DNA of 64,000 bases from Natronosalvus caseinilyticus. GTDB lineage: Archaea; Halobacteriota; Halobacteria; Halobacteriales; Natrialbaceae. The notes beneath the pieces are model-generated. The model saw nothing but the letters and a program-made list of their open reading frames with translations, had not been told where the DNA came from and searched no databases. The translations under genes were made by a program, and so were the position numbers. The stretch spans positions 2,170,001-2,234,000 of the forward strand of contig NZ_CP071596.1 of NCBI RefSeq assembly GCF_017357105.1, in the 5' to 3' direction. Below are positions 1-9,456 of this stretch, in pieces (positions within the stretch are counted from its first letter, which is position 1; each line of letters opens with the position of its first letter).

Positions 1-398
1 TTCCACGATCAGCGCCGCCCCTCCGACTCCGAACGCCAGCGCGAGCAGTCCACTCGGACTGGTCCAGTCGACGACTGTCTCTCGAGGGATGACGTGGTAT
101 TGTCCGTCTCGAGAGACGACGCGGCCGTCACCCCACGCGATGGCGACGATCTCGTCGTCGAATCGGTACTGTTCTCCCTCGATCAAGCCGTCGACGATTC
201 GCTGGTGCTCGGTCGATAGTTCGTCGTACTGAGCGACTCCGTACCGATTCATCTCGTCTGAGACTACTCCGTTGTCCGCAGCCGTTTCTTCGAGGTGAAT
301 TTCGTACTCTACCGCAGCGAGTCCGCTCAGTATAGCCGGAAAAAGAGGAGAAGACCGAGAAAGAGCATGCCGAAGTGGAGCCACTCTAGTCGTTCCAT
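1..398 (-). CDS. Partial membrane-anchored hypothetical protein, apparent 1-base frameshift near its start
   Basis: The gene runs off the left edge. The main frame, read leftward from about position 335, gives a hydrophobic stretch (AILSGLAAVEYEIHLEE) followed by a soluble domain with YDELSTEHQR and RYGVAQ-type segments. A second hydrophobic segment begins at the window edge. This frame has no ATG at its start, only a GTG at 384. An ATG at 398 in another frame gives MERLEWLHFGMLFLGLLLFF and stops at 327. One extra base in the A5 run at 340-344 would join the two into a single N-terminal membrane anchor plus domain. I infer either a real frameshift or a sequence error. AT-rich promoter-like sequence lies at about 405-450. 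The function is unknown. Confidence 0.6.
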
Positions 399-538
399 AG
401 TATGACTATATATTGATAGTGGAAATATATTCCGACATAGTATATTTGTTACATTAATTACTGGAAGGGACACGCCAACATCGACCCGAACTACAGAACT
501 CGTCGACGGTGTCGTCTTCGCCTCGTCTGGCCGTCTCG

Positions 539-1549
539 TCAGTTCTTCCCCGGCGCGGGCCACCGCGGATCGATTGGCTCCTCGATCCGCTCGAGGTCAC
601 CCTCCGTCAACTCGACCCCGACGGCCCCGACGTTCTCCTCGAGGTGGTCGAGCGACCGCGGGCCGACGATCGGCGCGTCGACGACGTCCTTGTGGAGGAG
701 CCAGGCCAGCGATACCTGTGCGGGGGTCGCGTCCCTCTCTGCGGCGAGCTCCTCGATGACCTCGAGGATGGCCCAGTTCTCGTCGGTGAAGCGCCGTCTC
801 GTATACTCGTCGGTCGCGGCCCGTACGTCTCCCTCCGGATCGTCGTCCCGGTCGTACTTTCCGGTCAGGAAGCCGCCGGCCAGCGGCGACCAGGGAATGA
901 CGCCTATCCCCTCGCCCGCGCATACGGGAAGGAGATTCGCCTCCTCGTGGCGATCCACGGCGTTGTACTCCGGTTGCATGCAGACGAACCGCTCGAGGTG
1001 CTCGACGTCGGCGGTGTACAGCGCCTTCGTGAACTCGTAGGCCGTCATCGTGCTCGCGCCGACGTAGCGAACGGACCCCTCGTCGATCAGGGCGTCGAGC
1101 GCGCGCAGGGTCTCCTCGATGGGCGTCTCCTCGTCCCAGCGGTGAATCTGGTAGAGGTCGACGTAGTCGGTCCCGAGGCGCTCGAGACTCGCTCGACACT
1201 GGTCGAACACGTGCTTTCTCGAGAGACCCTGCTGGTTCGGTCCGTCGCCCATGCGCCCGAAAACCTTCGTCGCGATCACGAGTTCGTCCCGGTCGTAGGG
1301 CTCGATCGCCCGGCCGACGAGTTCCTCGCTCTCCCCGCGGGAGTAGACGTTGGCCGTGTCGAGGAAGTTGATCCCGAGATCCAGCGCACGCTCGACGATC
1401 TCGATCGATTGCTCCTCGTCGTCGATCATCCAGGGCTCGGCGCTCCCGAAGTTCATACAGCCCAGGCAGAGACGGGAGACCTCGAGTCCCGTTTCGCCCA
1501 GGGTCGTGTAGTCCATTTCGTCGGCGTAGCCGATCGTCCGATCCGCCAT
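539..1549 (-). CDS. Aldo/keto reductase
   Basis: This is a 336-residue NAD(P)H-dependent aldo/keto reductase of the MocA/YajO-like group, predicted to be a cytosolic TIM barrel. The catalytic tetrad is visible: Asp64 and Tyr69 in LDTANVYSRGE, Lys95 in ATKVFG and His136 in QIHRWD. The C-terminal segment IVGPRSLDHLEEN fits the cofactor-binding region of the family. An internal Met at residue 12 (position 1516), just before YTTLGETGLEVS, matches the usual family start and may be the true one. The substrate cannot be told from sequence. The gene stands alone between the fragment on its left and a divergent MFS gene, so the context gives no pathway. Confidence 0.9.
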   Translation of the reverse strand: MADRTIGYADEMDYTTLGETGLEVSRLCLGCMNFGSAEPWMIDDEEQSIEIVERALDLGINFLDTANVYSRGESEELVGRAIEPYDRDELVIATKVFGRMGDGPNQQGLSRKHVFDQCRASLERLGTDYVDLYQIHRWDEETPIEETLRALDALIDEGSVRYVGASTMTAYEFTKALYTADVEHLERFVCMQPEYNAVDRHEEANLLPVCAGEGIGVIPWSPLAGGFLTGKYDRDDDPEGDVRAATDEYTRRRFTDENWAILEVIEELAAERDATPAQVSLAWLLHKDVVDAPIVGPRSLDHLEENVGAVGVELTEGDLERIEEPIDPRWPAPGKN

Positions 1550-1706
1550 ACCCTGTCACACATCGGTACCCGATAAAAGGGTGCGGGTGAGGGCAGCGTC
1601 TCGAGTTCTCGAGGACCGCGAGCGCGGCCAGCGACCGTCCCCCGCCACTCTGCCGATTTCCGAGTCGCTAAGTACCCCGGCGCCAGCCGTTTGACCACCG
1701 TCTCGC

Positions 1707-2996
1707 ATGTCTCTCGATTCGAACGATCGCTCGATCGCCGGCTTCACTATGGCGGGCCACGCCCTCGTCCACTGGTTCGAGACCTCGATCCCGATCTTCC
1801 TCGTCGTCTGGCTCGCCGAGTTCGACGTGAGCGTCACCCTCGTCGGGTTCGTCGTCGCGCTGGGGTACGCTCCCTTCGGCATCGGCGCGCTTCCCGGCGG
1901 CGTCCTCGCCGACCGGTACGGCCCGAAGCGACTCATCTTGCTCTGTCTGCTCGGCATGAGCCTCGCCTTCGTCACCCTCGCGGCGGCCTCCGTCCTGGAG
2001 TCCATCTACGCCGTCGCCGTCGGCCTCCTGCTCTGGGGCGTCGCCGCTAGCGTCTATCACCCCGCCGGACTCGCGCTCATCAGCACGGGCGTCGAGGAGC
2101 GCGGCACCGTCTTCGCCTGGCACGGTATCGCCGGCAACTTCGGCATCGCCCTCGGGCCGTTCGTCGCCGCCACGCTGTTGATCGTCCTCGAGTGGCCCGT
2201 GGTCGCCGCTCTGCTCGCGATTCCCGGCTTCGTCGCCGTCGCCTATGGACTCAGCGCGGACTTCGACGCGACCGCCGCGGTGGCGGACGACGTCGAGGCC
2301 GGGCCGGACGAGGCGCTCTCGCTGCCAGAGTTTCTCGCCAACTCCCGGGCGCTTTTCGCCAGCGCATTCGCCATCGTCTTCGTCCTCGTCACCTTCGAGG
2401 GGCTGTACTACCGCGGCGTGCTCACCTACCTGCCCGAGATCATGACCGGCCTGCCGGCGCTCGAGGGACTCGACCTGTTCCCGACGCTCGAGCGCTACGA
2501 CATCGACCCCGGCTTCTACGTCTACGTCGGCCTGCTGGTCGTCGGCATGGCCGGCCAGTATACCGGCGGGAAGCTCACGGACCGCGTTCCAGCGGCTCGC
2601 GGGCTGGCCGCGCTCTTCGCCGTCCTGGCCGCCCTCGCGCTCGCGTTCGTCCCCGTCGTCGATCTCGGCCTGGGCGCCCTGCTCGTTCTCTGTGGCGTCC
2701 TCGGCTTCGTCCTGTTCGCCATCCAGCCGTTCTACCAGAACGCCGTCGCCGTCTACACGCCCGCCGACAGCCGTGGGCTCTCCTACGGCTACACCTACCT
2801 CGGCGAGTTCGGGTTCGGCGCGACCAGCATCGCCATCGGCGGCTTCCTGCTCGGCGAGGCGGGCCTCGCGACCTTCTTCGTCGCGCTCGCCGGTTTCGCC
2901 CTCGTCGGGGCCACCCTGTCGGCCGCGCTCGCACTCGGCCTCGACCGCCTGTTCGACCGGACGGACGCGGACTCGAGCGCCGACGCGAAGGCCTAG
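1707..2996 (+). CDS. MFS transporter, fosmidomycin-resistance-like
   Basis: This 429-residue protein has about 12 hydrophobic segments and a central hydrophilic loop (residues about 185-215), the usual major facilitator layout. The loop between TM2 and TM3 carries GGVLADRYGPKR, the MFS signature A. HALVHWFE near the N-terminus and SVYHPAGLALIS in TM4 resemble the Fsr fosmidomycin-exporter branch. That similarity is a judgement from motifs, and the substrate is unknown. The gene is divergent from the aldo/keto reductase, with 157 bases between the starts. It is followed on the opposite strand by the small zinc-ribbon gene. Confidence 0.85.
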   Translation: MSLDSNDRSIAGFTMAGHALVHWFETSIPIFLVVWLAEFDVSVTLVGFVVALGYAPFGIGALPGGVLADRYGPKRLILLCLLGMSLAFVTLAAASVLESIYAVAVGLLLWGVAASVYHPAGLALISTGVEERGTVFAWHGIAGNFGIALGPFVAATLLIVLEWPVVAALLAIPGFVAVAYGLSADFDATAAVADDVEAGPDEALSLPEFLANSRALFASAFAIVFVLVTFEGLYYRGVLTYLPEIMTGLPALEGLDLFPTLERYDIDPGFYVYVGLLVVGMAGQYTGGKLTDRVPAARGLAALFAVLAALALAFVPVVDLGLGALLVLCGVLGFVLFAIQPFYQNAVAVYTPADSRGLSYGYTYLGEFGFGATSIAIGGFLLGEAGLATFFVALAGFALVGATLSAALALGLDRLFDRTDADSSADAKA

Positions 2997-3014
2997 CGCG
3001 CGGCTTCGAATCGG

Positions 3015-3203
3015 TCAGTCGGCTTCTTCCTCCTGAGGGGTGGTTTCTCGATAACGAACCTCGCGGAACTCCGCCGACCCGCACCGGCAGCCGTTCTTCG
3101 TTCCGATCGGTTGCAGTGTCCCGTCGGACCACTTCATTGCCGCGTAGGCGGTTCCGCAGGCGGAACACTCGACGAGCGTGCGCTCGCGTTTGCCGGAGGG
3201 CAT
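3015..3203 (-). CDS. Small zinc-ribbon protein
   Basis: This is a 62-residue protein with two cysteine pairs, CSACGTAY and CRCGSAEF, about 25 residues apart. This is the spacing of a single structural zinc ribbon. The rest is polar and the C-terminus is acidic. It lies 75 bases downstream of the HTH_10 regulator on the same strand, so it may share its transcript. Such short zinc-finger proteins are common and mostly uncharacterised in haloarchaea. Nucleic-acid or protein binding is only a guess. Confidence 0.7.
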   Translation of the reverse strand: MPSGKRERTLVECSACGTAYAAMKWSDGTLQPIGTKNGCRCGSAEFREVRYRETTPQEEEAD

Positions 3204-3278
3204 CGTTCGCGTAGTCGACGGAGAACGACCATCAGGATTGCTTCGCGTTATACAAAACCCTTTTATTCGATCGGCGAT

Positions 3279-3938
3279 CTATCGATCCGCGTGACTCGTC
3301 TCGGAGAGCGTACTCCCCAGAATGCGCTTTATTCCACGACGGAGTCGAGACGCAACGGCCTGCTGGGAGATGCCGAGTTCGTCGCCGACCTCCGCCATCG
3401 TCACCTCCCGGGGGATCTCGAAGTAGCCGCGATCGAAGGCGAGCACCAACGCCTCCTGCTGGGATTCGGTGAGTGCCGCCTCGGTGTCCGACTCGACCGG
3501 CGTCAACGCGTGAAGGCTCGTCAGCGTGACCGGTACGTCCCTCTCCCGACAGCGTCGCTGGAAGGACGCGATGTCGCTTCGGTCGTCGCCGCGAACGTCG
3601 AACGTCCACTCCTGGTTCGTGCCGACTGCTTCGATGAGCGGTATCTCCGTCTCTGTGAGCACGCTGAGCACGCCCGAGTACTCGACGGCCCACTCGACGC
3701 GCAGCAGATACTCGTCCGCGACGGAATCGACGAGACGGATGTTTCTGACGCCGGGGTGTGCGGAAAATACCTCCTCGATATCGTCGACGACGGTCCCTCG
3801 CACCCAGAAGTAGGGGATTACCACGTCCTGGGCGGGGATGATCCGCTCCAGCGTGACTGTCACGTCCGGCAGCTGCTCGAATACGGTCCCCAGTGGGAAC
3901 TGACTCGAGGGGACGGTAAACGTCGCTTCGGTGGCCAT
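3279..3938 (-). CDS. HTH_10 family transcriptional regulator (Bat-like)
   Basis: This 219-residue protein ends in the HTH_10 domain of the haloarchaeal bacterio-opsin activator family. Residues 157-207 run from LTESQQEALVLAFDRGYFEIP to ISQQAVASRLRRGIKRIL and are the clearest part. The N-terminal 150 residues have the mixed alpha/beta look of the input domain of these regulators, with no PAS or GAF motif I can point to. The family is known for transcription control by metabolite, light or oxygen cues, but the target here is unknown. It may be cotranscribed with the downstream zinc-ribbon gene. Confidence 0.85.
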   Translation of the reverse strand: MATEATFTVPSSQFPLGTVFEQLPDVTVTLERIIPAQDVVIPYFWVRGTVVDDIEEVFSAHPGVRNIRLVDSVADEYLLRVEWAVEYSGVLSVLTETEIPLIEAVGTNQEWTFDVRGDDRSDIASFQRRCRERDVPVTLTSLHALTPVESDTEAALTESQQEALVLAFDRGYFEIPREVTMAEVGDELGISQQAVASRLRRGIKRILGSTLSETSHADR

Positions 3939-4071
3939 CGTTCGATCCGTTTGTTGTCACCGGCCTTCGATTTTGTGGAGCGGATCGAAACGAGAGACGT
4001 AGCTGGGGTGAAACGGAGCCTCGGCCGCGGCGGACCACACCAGTTTTGTCCGCACAGTCGAATCCTCGAGC

Positions 4072-4557
4072 ATGATCGAGGCGACGCTCTGTTTCGTCCT
4101 GGACGGCGACGACGTGCTCCTCATCGAGAAGCGACGCGGACTCGGCGAGGGGTGGTACAACGGACCCGGCGGCAAACTCGAAGACGGCGAGACGCCGCGA
4201 GAGTGCGCCGTTCGCGAGGTGCGCGAGGAAGTTGGCCTCGAGATTCCGCTCGAGGCAACCGAGAAGGCGGGCGAACTCACGTTCACGCTCGACGGCGAGG
4301 TCCACACCGTCTGCCACGTGTTCCGGACCGAGGTCTACGACGGCGAACCGGTGGCGACCGAGGAAGCCCACCCCGAGTGGGTTTCGGTCGACGACGTGCC
4401 CTACGATCGCATGTGGGAGGACGATCACCTCTGGCTACCCGCGGTGCTCGAGGGCGACACCGTCGAGGGAACGTTCGCGTTCGAAGGCGGACGACCGCTC
4501 GACGAGGCCGAATTCGTCGACTACGACCTCGAGCGTGGCGCGTCGCTCGAGGAGTGA
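4072..4557 (+). CDS. Nudix hydrolase, 8-oxo-dGTP diphosphatase-like
   Basis: The protein has 161 residues and a complete Nudix box: Gly34, Glu40, Arg48, Glu49, Glu52, Glu53 and Gly55 in G-x5-E-x7-REVREEVGL. GWYNGPGGKLEDGE before it and YDRMWEDDHLWLP near residues 110-122 resemble MTH1/NUDT1-type sanitising enzymes more than ADP-ribose hydrolases. The expected role is Mg-dependent removal of oxidised purine nucleotides in the cytosol. The exact substrate is an inference. The gene is divergent from the regulator on its left and convergent with the sulfite-oxidase-like gene, 24 bases between the two ends. Confidence 0.9.
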   Translation: MIEATLCFVLDGDDVLLIEKRRGLGEGWYNGPGGKLEDGETPRECAVREVREEVGLEIPLEATEKAGELTFTLDGEVHTVCHVFRTEVYDGEPVATEEAHPEWVSVDDVPYDRMWEDDHLWLPAVLEGDTVEGTFAFEGGRPLDEAEFVDYDLERGASLEE

Positions 4558-4581
4558 CGGCGTCGGCGCGAACGACGCGAC

Positions 4582-5847
4582 TCACTCTCCGACGTCCCGG
4601 CCGTCCCTGGCGCGGACCTCGACGTCCACGCCGTTGGGTTCGTACGCGTTCGCGGCGTAGCCTCCTTCGTTCCAGGGATACTCGTCGTTCTCGAGCGCGT
4701 CTCGCCAGACGTCGGGGTCGGATATTCGTGACGGCTGTCGACGGCCCAGGTCGTCGGTCGCGCGCGACAGCAGGGTGTGACGTCCCAGCCGGGTGTCCCA
4801 GTCGTACCGGAAGAGTCGCCACGCGCCTGCGTAGTCGGGGCCGAACAGTTCCGCGTCGTCCCAGGTCTCACCGCCGTCGGTCGAGACCTCGACGCGGTCG
4901 ACCCCATCGTCTCCCGCCCAGGCGACGCCGCGCACCTTGAGCGACTCGTCCGGTCGCACCTCGGCGGGCGACTCCCCGGATGGCGCGCCGATCAGCGACA
5001 TCACGTTCGCGTCGAACGTGTACGGATACTCGACTGCGCCCTCGAGCTGGGTCCACGTATCGTACGTCTCGACCGTCTCGTTCTCGTCGGGTTCGCTTCC
5101 ACTGGGATAGATGCGATACGAACGCTGTTGCCAGTACGCGTGCTCTCCGGGGCGCTCGAGGCTCCCCTCGGTCACCATCGAGTCCATGACGCGGAGTTCC
5201 TCGACCCACTTGACGTTGTTGACGCCGTACCAGCCGGGAACGATCAGGCGGACGGGATAGCCGTGCTCCCGTGGCAAGGGCTCGCCGTTCATCTCGTAGG
5301 CCAGCACGCAGTCGTCGAGGGCCTTCTCGAGCGGAATCGATCGGGCGAAGATGTCGTCGCCGTCCGACGGATCGCCACCGACGGTGGTGAGCCACTGTCC
5401 CTCGGATTCGGTCACGCCGTACTCGCGCAGTATCAAACTCACTGGCGTCCCCGTCCAGAAGGCAGTGGCCGCGGCCTCACAGTCCCACTGAACGCTTCCC
5501 GTCTCCGGTCGGTGCTGGCCTCGTCCGTTGCCGGCACACTCCATCGTGTGTGCGACCGCGACCGTCGGATACTTCTCCCTGATGTCGGTCATCGAAAGGG
5601 TCCCCTTAAGCCCCCCGGTGAGCGAGACGGTCCACGCGTCGGCGTCGGCGTCCGGAATATCGTTTCGATGGCAGACGAAGTGCTCCTCGATCGGTGTCAG
5701 CCAGTTCGCGAACGTGCGTCGGCTGGCGGCCCCGAGGACGGTGTACTTGTCGGCTTCGTCTCTCGTCTCCGCGACGCCGCCCGCCTTCGCCTCCACGATG
5801 GCGTCGATCTCGCGATGACGGGTGTCTCGTGGTCGTTCTGTGGGCAT
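4582..5847 (-). CDS. Sulfite oxidase-like molybdopterin oxidoreductase
   Basis: This protein has about 421 residues. The oxidoreductase molybdopterin domain contains the molybdenum-ligating cysteine in HTMECAGNGRGQ (about residue 104 from the chosen start) and the conserved EHGYPVRLIVPGWYG and VKWVEELRV segments. The C-terminal part (from about residue 280) with VEVSTDGGETW is the Mo-co dimerisation, immunoglobulin-like domain of eukaryotic-type sulfite oxidases. No heme-b5 domain and no Tat signal are present, so it is probably cytosolic and needs a separate electron acceptor. The first ATG is at 5856; I chose the second (MPTERP). Oxidation of sulfite is inferred from the family. Confidence 0.88.
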   Translation of the reverse strand: MPTERPRDTRHREIDAIVEAKAGGVAETRDEADKYTVLGAASRRTFANWLTPIEEHFVCHRNDIPDADADAWTVSLTGGLKGTLSMTDIREKYPTVAVAHTMECAGNGRGQHRPETGSVQWDCEAAATAFWTGTPVSLILREYGVTESEGQWLTTVGGDPSDGDDIFARSIPLEKALDDCVLAYEMNGEPLPREHGYPVRLIVPGWYGVNNVKWVEELRVMDSMVTEGSLERPGEHAYWQQRSYRIYPSGSEPDENETVETYDTWTQLEGAVEYPYTFDANVMSLIGAPSGESPAEVRPDESLKVRGVAWAGDDGVDRVEVSTDGGETWDDAELFGPDYAGAWRLFRYDWDTRLGRHTLLSRATDDLGRRQPSRISDPDVWRDALENDEYPWNEGGYAANAYEPNGVDVEVRARDGRDVGE

Positions 5848-5940
5848 ACATACCAAACCACCCAGCAGCGCAAAATAGCTATCACTCGGCTATCGATCGA
5901 CCGGCCGACGCGCCCCCTCGAGTCGACGACTGCGTACTGC

Positions 5941-6912
5941 TCAGGGAATCAGCACGACCTTCCCCACGCTCTTTCGGTCCTCGATGAACTGGTGGGCCTC
6001 GCTCGCGTCCTCGAGCGCGAACGTTTCGCCGACGATCACCTCGAGTTCGCCGTCGGCCAGCCCCTGGGTTAGATCCGGAATCGCCTGCATGATCCGCTTC
6101 GGATCGTGTCGAGATGCCTGCCCGAGGTGGAACCCGACGACGGACTTGTTCTCGAAGAGCAGGCGCCGGTTCTCGGCGCTCGCGGGAACCCCGCTCGCCA
6201 CGCCGTAGGTGACTAACCGCCCGAAGTGTCCGAGTGCGTCGAGACTCCGATCGAACACGTCGTCGCCGACGCTCTCGAGGACGAGGTCGACGCCCTCGCC
6301 GTCGGTGGCCTCCTCGACGGGGTCGCGGAAATCGACTTCGGTGTACTGGATCGGGTGGTCACACCCGAGGTCGGCCGCCAGCTCGAGTTTCTCCTCGATG
6401 CTCGCGGTGCCGAAGACCTCCGCGCCGGCCCGCGAGGCCAGCTGGACGGCCGCCGTGCCGACGCCACCCGCGGCGGCCTGGATGAGGACGGACTCGCCCT
6501 CCTCGAGGCCGCCCCACTCGAACAGGCAGGAGTGGGCGGTCAGGAACTGGACGGGGAAGCCGGCGGCTTCCTCGAAGCTCATTCCGTCGGGGATGGGTAA
6601 GAGCATCTGCGCGTTGGCGGTGGCGTACTCGGCATATCCGCCCCCGCCGAGCATGCCGACCACGCGGTCGCCCTCCTCGAGGTCGATCCCCTCGCCGGTA
6701 GCGTCGACGGTTCCGGCGGCTTCCATCCCGGGGACATACGGCGGTTCCGGCCCACCCGGATACACGCCGCGCCGCTGCATGACGTCCGCGAAGTTGATGC
6801 CCGCGGCCTCGACGTCGATTCTGACCTCCCCCGGGCCCGGTTGCGGAACCTCGTGCTCGGCGGTCTGGAGGACGCCACTATCACCGTACTCGTTGACCTC
6901 GATGACTCGCAT
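5941..6912 (-). CDS. NADPH:quinone oxidoreductase, zinc-less MDR family
   Basis: This is a 323-residue medium-chain dehydrogenase/reductase of the quinone oxidoreductase (Qor) type. It begins MRVIEVNEYGDSGVL and contains AGINFADVMQRRGVYPGG, the NADPH-binding segment VLIQAAAGGVGTAAVQLASRAG and a C-terminal IEDRKSVGKVVLIP, all typical of the group. The catalytic and structural zinc ligands of alcohol dehydrogenases are absent. The open frame extends further upstream, but the ATG at 6912 matches the family start. It probably reduces quinones or enones in the cytosol. It stands as a single gene. Confidence 0.9.
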   Translation of the reverse strand: MRVIEVNEYGDSGVLQTAEHEVPQPGPGEVRIDVEAAGINFADVMQRRGVYPGGPEPPYVPGMEAAGTVDATGEGIDLEEGDRVVGMLGGGGYAEYATANAQMLLPIPDGMSFEEAAGFPVQFLTAHSCLFEWGGLEEGESVLIQAAAGGVGTAAVQLASRAGAEVFGTASIEEKLELAADLGCDHPIQYTEVDFRDPVEEATDGEGVDLVLESVGDDVFDRSLDALGHFGRLVTYGVASGVPASAENRRLLFENKSVVGFHLGQASRHDPKRIMQAIPDLTQGLADGELEVIVGETFALEDASEAHQFIEDRKSVGKVVLIP

Positions 6913-6994
6913 ACCTCGTCTTCGTGACGGGTTTATATAAAGCCGAGAGAACCGGATGAAACGGCCTCGCGGTTCCCGCCGCGGGCCGAGCGGG

Positions 6995-7783
6995 TCACCC
7001 GTCTGCCGAGAGCAGTTCCGGAAGGCCGGCAATCGAATCGAGGACGTGAGTCGGTTCGTTCCGTGCACTCGAGAGGTCCGTCCTGTCACTCGCCCCCGTG
7101 AGGACGAGCGCCGTCGCCATCCCCAAGCGGACCCCCATCTCGACGTCGGTCTCGAGCCGGTCGCCGACGAGCAGGCACCGTTCGGGGACGCAGTCCATCC
7201 TCGCCGTCGCCACCTCGACCGCCGTGGGCGACGGCTTTCCGAGCACGCGGTCGAGCGATCGGCCGGTAACGCCCTCGATCGCGCCGATCATGCCGGCGGC
7301 GTCGGGAATCTCCCCATCCTCGACCGGACACGTGCGGTCGGGATTGGTCGCGACGAACAGCGTCTCGTCGTCGATGGCATCTAGTGCTAGCTGGAGCGTC
7401 TCGTAGTCGAACGACCGGTCCATCGATACGACGACGATCTCCGTCCGCCGGGGATCTTGCGTCACGGTGATGCCGGCGTCCTCGAGTTCGGCCACGAGCG
7501 GGCGTTCACCGACGACCAGTGCTGGTCGATTCGGGTGATTCGCTACGAGCCACTCCGCGGTGATTGCCGCGGAGTTGAGCACGTCCTCGTCGTCGGCCGG
7601 AATGCCGAACTCGGTCAATCGATCAGCGTACTCCGGTGGCCGCTTCGTGGGGTTGTTCGAGAGGAACAGGACGCTCGCACCGGCTGCTCGAGCGCGTTCG
7701 ACCGCGGCTGGGGCTCCAGGAACGAGTCGATCGCCCCGATAGACGGTCCCATCGAGGTCGAAAATAATGCCGTCGTAATGCAT
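6995..7783 (-). CDS. HAD family IIA sugar/organo-phosphatase at the end of the phn operon
   Basis: This 262-residue HAD hydrolase has motif I FDLDGT (nucleophile Asp9, acid Asp11), motif II LFLSNN, the lysine motif LGKPSP and motif IV GDRLETDVEMG. The cap inserted between motifs II and III makes it a NagD/AraL-type (subfamily IIA) phosphatase. It is not a phosphonatase of the PhnX type, which has a different cap and a catalytic lysine in it. It starts 18 bases after phnE2 on the same strand and is likely cotranscribed. A role in releasing phosphate from an imported organophosphate is an inference from context. Confidence 0.85.
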   Translation of the reverse strand: MHYDGIIFDLDGTVYRGDRLVPGAPAAVERARAAGASVLFLSNNPTKRPPEYADRLTEFGIPADDEDVLNSAAITAEWLVANHPNRPALVVGERPLVAELEDAGITVTQDPRRTEIVVVSMDRSFDYETLQLALDAIDDETLFVATNPDRTCPVEDGEIPDAAGMIGAIEGVTGRSLDRVLGKPSPTAVEVATARMDCVPERCLLVGDRLETDVEMGVRLGMATALVLTGASDRTDLSSARNEPTHVLDSIAGLPELLSADG

Positions 7784-7801
7784 GCGGAGGTAAAAGTGAG
7801 G

Positions 7802-8614
7802 TCAGCGCACCTTCGACCGAAGGTACGCCGAGATCAGTTCGCTGACGAGGACGACCGCGAGGATGGCGATGAGAATCGTCAGCACGCGGTGCCAGTCGAG
7901 AAAGTCGATGCTGTTCTGGAGTTCCATGCCGATGCCGCCCGCGCCGACGAAGCCGATGATCGTGCTCGAGCGGACGTTGATGTCCCAGCGGTAGACGGAC
8001 ACCCCGACGAACGCCGGCTTCACTTGCGGGACGATCCCGTACAGTAACGTCTGCGTTCTGCTCGCGCCGGTTGCGCGAACGGCCTCAACTTGCGTCGGAT
8101 TGATCTCCTCGATCTCCTCCGCGATGAGCTTGGCGACGAACCCGATCGACCGGAAGCCGACCGCCAGGACGCCGGCGAGCGCGCTCGTTCCGAACAGGAA
8201 TACGAAGATGATTGCCCAGATGATGACGTTCACTGACCGCGAGGCGACGATGAGGAACTTCCCGAGCAGGTAGGTTGCCCGGTTCGGCGTGGTGTTCTCC
8301 GCGCCGATGAACGCAACGGGGAGCGCCAGCAGGATCGCAAGGCCCGTCCCGAGCACGGCGATGTTGATTGTCTCGAGGAGCGGACCGACGATTTCGTTGG
8401 CGTACGCGGCGTCCGGCGGATACATCCGGTTGAGAAGGTCCCGGACGGATTCCGGGGCCGTCTCGACGTACTCGTACCGGACGTTGAGCGCCCGCCAGGA
8501 GATTGCGACGACGACGAACGTCGTGAGCAATCCAACGTAACGGGCGAATCGCCGCTTCCGACCTCTGGTATCCCACTCCGTCGAGGTATCGGTCACCGTC
8601 GATTGGTCGGTCAT
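7802..8614 (-). CDS. phnE: Phosphate/phosphonate ABC transporter permease
   Basis: This 270-residue membrane protein has about six hydrophobic segments. The BPD_transp_1 coupling region ATGASRTQTLLYGIVPQV and the following YRWDINVRSSTIIGFVGAGG are characteristic of PhnE permeases. It forms the membrane channel together with the second PhnE upstream, whose stop overlaps its start by four bases (ATGA). The two permeases are similar in the coupling region, so the complex is probably a heterodimer. Substrates of the family include phosphonates, phosphite and phosphate. The sequence does not say which applies. Confidence 0.9.
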   Translation of the reverse strand: MTDQSTVTDTSTEWDTRGRKRRFARYVGLLTTFVVVAISWRALNVRYEYVETAPESVRDLLNRMYPPDAAYANEIVGPLLETINIAVLGTGLAILLALPVAFIGAENTTPNRATYLLGKFLIVASRSVNVIIWAIIFVFLFGTSALAGVLAVGFRSIGFVAKLIAEEIEEINPTQVEAVRATGASRTQTLLYGIVPQVKPAFVGVSVYRWDINVRSSTIIGFVGAGGIGMELQNSIDFLDWHRVLTILIAILAVVLVSELISAYLRSKVR

Positions 8615-9456
8615 TGTATCCGCCTCCGAATGTAGACGCTCACGGCCTCTCCGACGAGGACGACTGCGATGATGGCCATGATGATTGCAAGCGCGAAGTC
8701 GAACTCGTAACGATCGAAGGCGTTGAGCAGCGTCGTCCCGATGCCGCCCGCGCCGACGATTCCGATGATCGTACTCGCCCGAATGTTGATGTCCCAGCGG
8801 TAGATACCCAGGCCCGCGATTCGGGGGATCACCTGAGGATAGACGCCGTACAGGAGAACCTGCAGCGGCGACCCACCGACCGCCCTGATGGCGTCGCGTT
8901 GCCCTTCGTCGATGTCCTCCAGGTCCTCGGCGAGCAACTTCGCGTAGAATCCCGGCGTGGCGAACACCAGCGCGATAACGCCGGCGAGCGGCCCGATTCC
9001 GACGGCCATGACCGCGAGGATGCCGAGCACGAGCTCGTGAAGCGCCCGCGACACCGAGACGATTCCCCGCCCGACGTAGTAGACCGGTCGCGGAACGAGG
9101 TTCTCGGCGGCCATCACCGCGATCGGGATGCTGACGATGACGCCCACGAACGTGGCGACGATCGACATCGCCATACTCTCGACCATTCCGCCGTAGATAA
9201 GTTCGCGCTTTCGCGGTCCGAAGTTTGGCGGGTACATCCCCTCGGCGAGTGTCCTAACGGACTCGAGCCCGGACACGAACCGATCGATGCCGACCCGCAT
9301 CTCCCAGAGACTCCAGACGACGAATCCGGTAATCACCAGGTATACGGCGTACTTCACCGCGACGTTGTAGAACACCGTCGGTCGCTCCCACGTGCCGGGG
9401 TAGCCGCCGTCGGTGTACAGGTCTTCGCTGCGCTCCCCGCTTGTCCCGCTACTCAT
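8611..9456 (-). CDS. phnE: Phosphate/phosphonate ABC transporter permease
   Basis: This 281-residue permease is the paralogue of the gene just downstream. It has a longer N-terminal cytoplasmic part, then hydrophobic segments, and the EAA-type coupling loop [18 protein letters not shown] followed by [20 protein letters not shown]. Its start overlaps the stop of phnC by four bases and its stop overlaps the next start by four, so translation of the three genes is probably coupled. It acts in the plasma membrane as one half of the channel. Confidence 0.9.
   Translation of the reverse strand: MSSGTSGERSEDLYTDGGYPGTWERPTVFYNVAVKYAVYLVITGFVVWSLWEMRVGIDRFVSGLESVRTLAEGMYPPNFGPRKRELIYGGMVESMAMSIVATFVGVIVSIPIAVMAAENLVPRPVYYVGRGIVSVSRALHELVLGILAVMAVGIGPLAGVIALVFATPGFYAKLLAEDLEDIDEGQRDAIRAVGGSPLQVLLYGVYPQVIPRIAGLGIYRWDINIRASTIIGIVGAGGIGTTLLNAFDRYEFDFALAIIMAIIAVVLVGEAVSVYIRRRIQ

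Noticed and set aside
6995-7783. Phosphonoacetaldehyde hydrolase (PhnX) in the phn operon
   Set aside because: The cap lies between motifs II and III, as in the NagD group, and the catalytic cap lysine of PhnX is not present.
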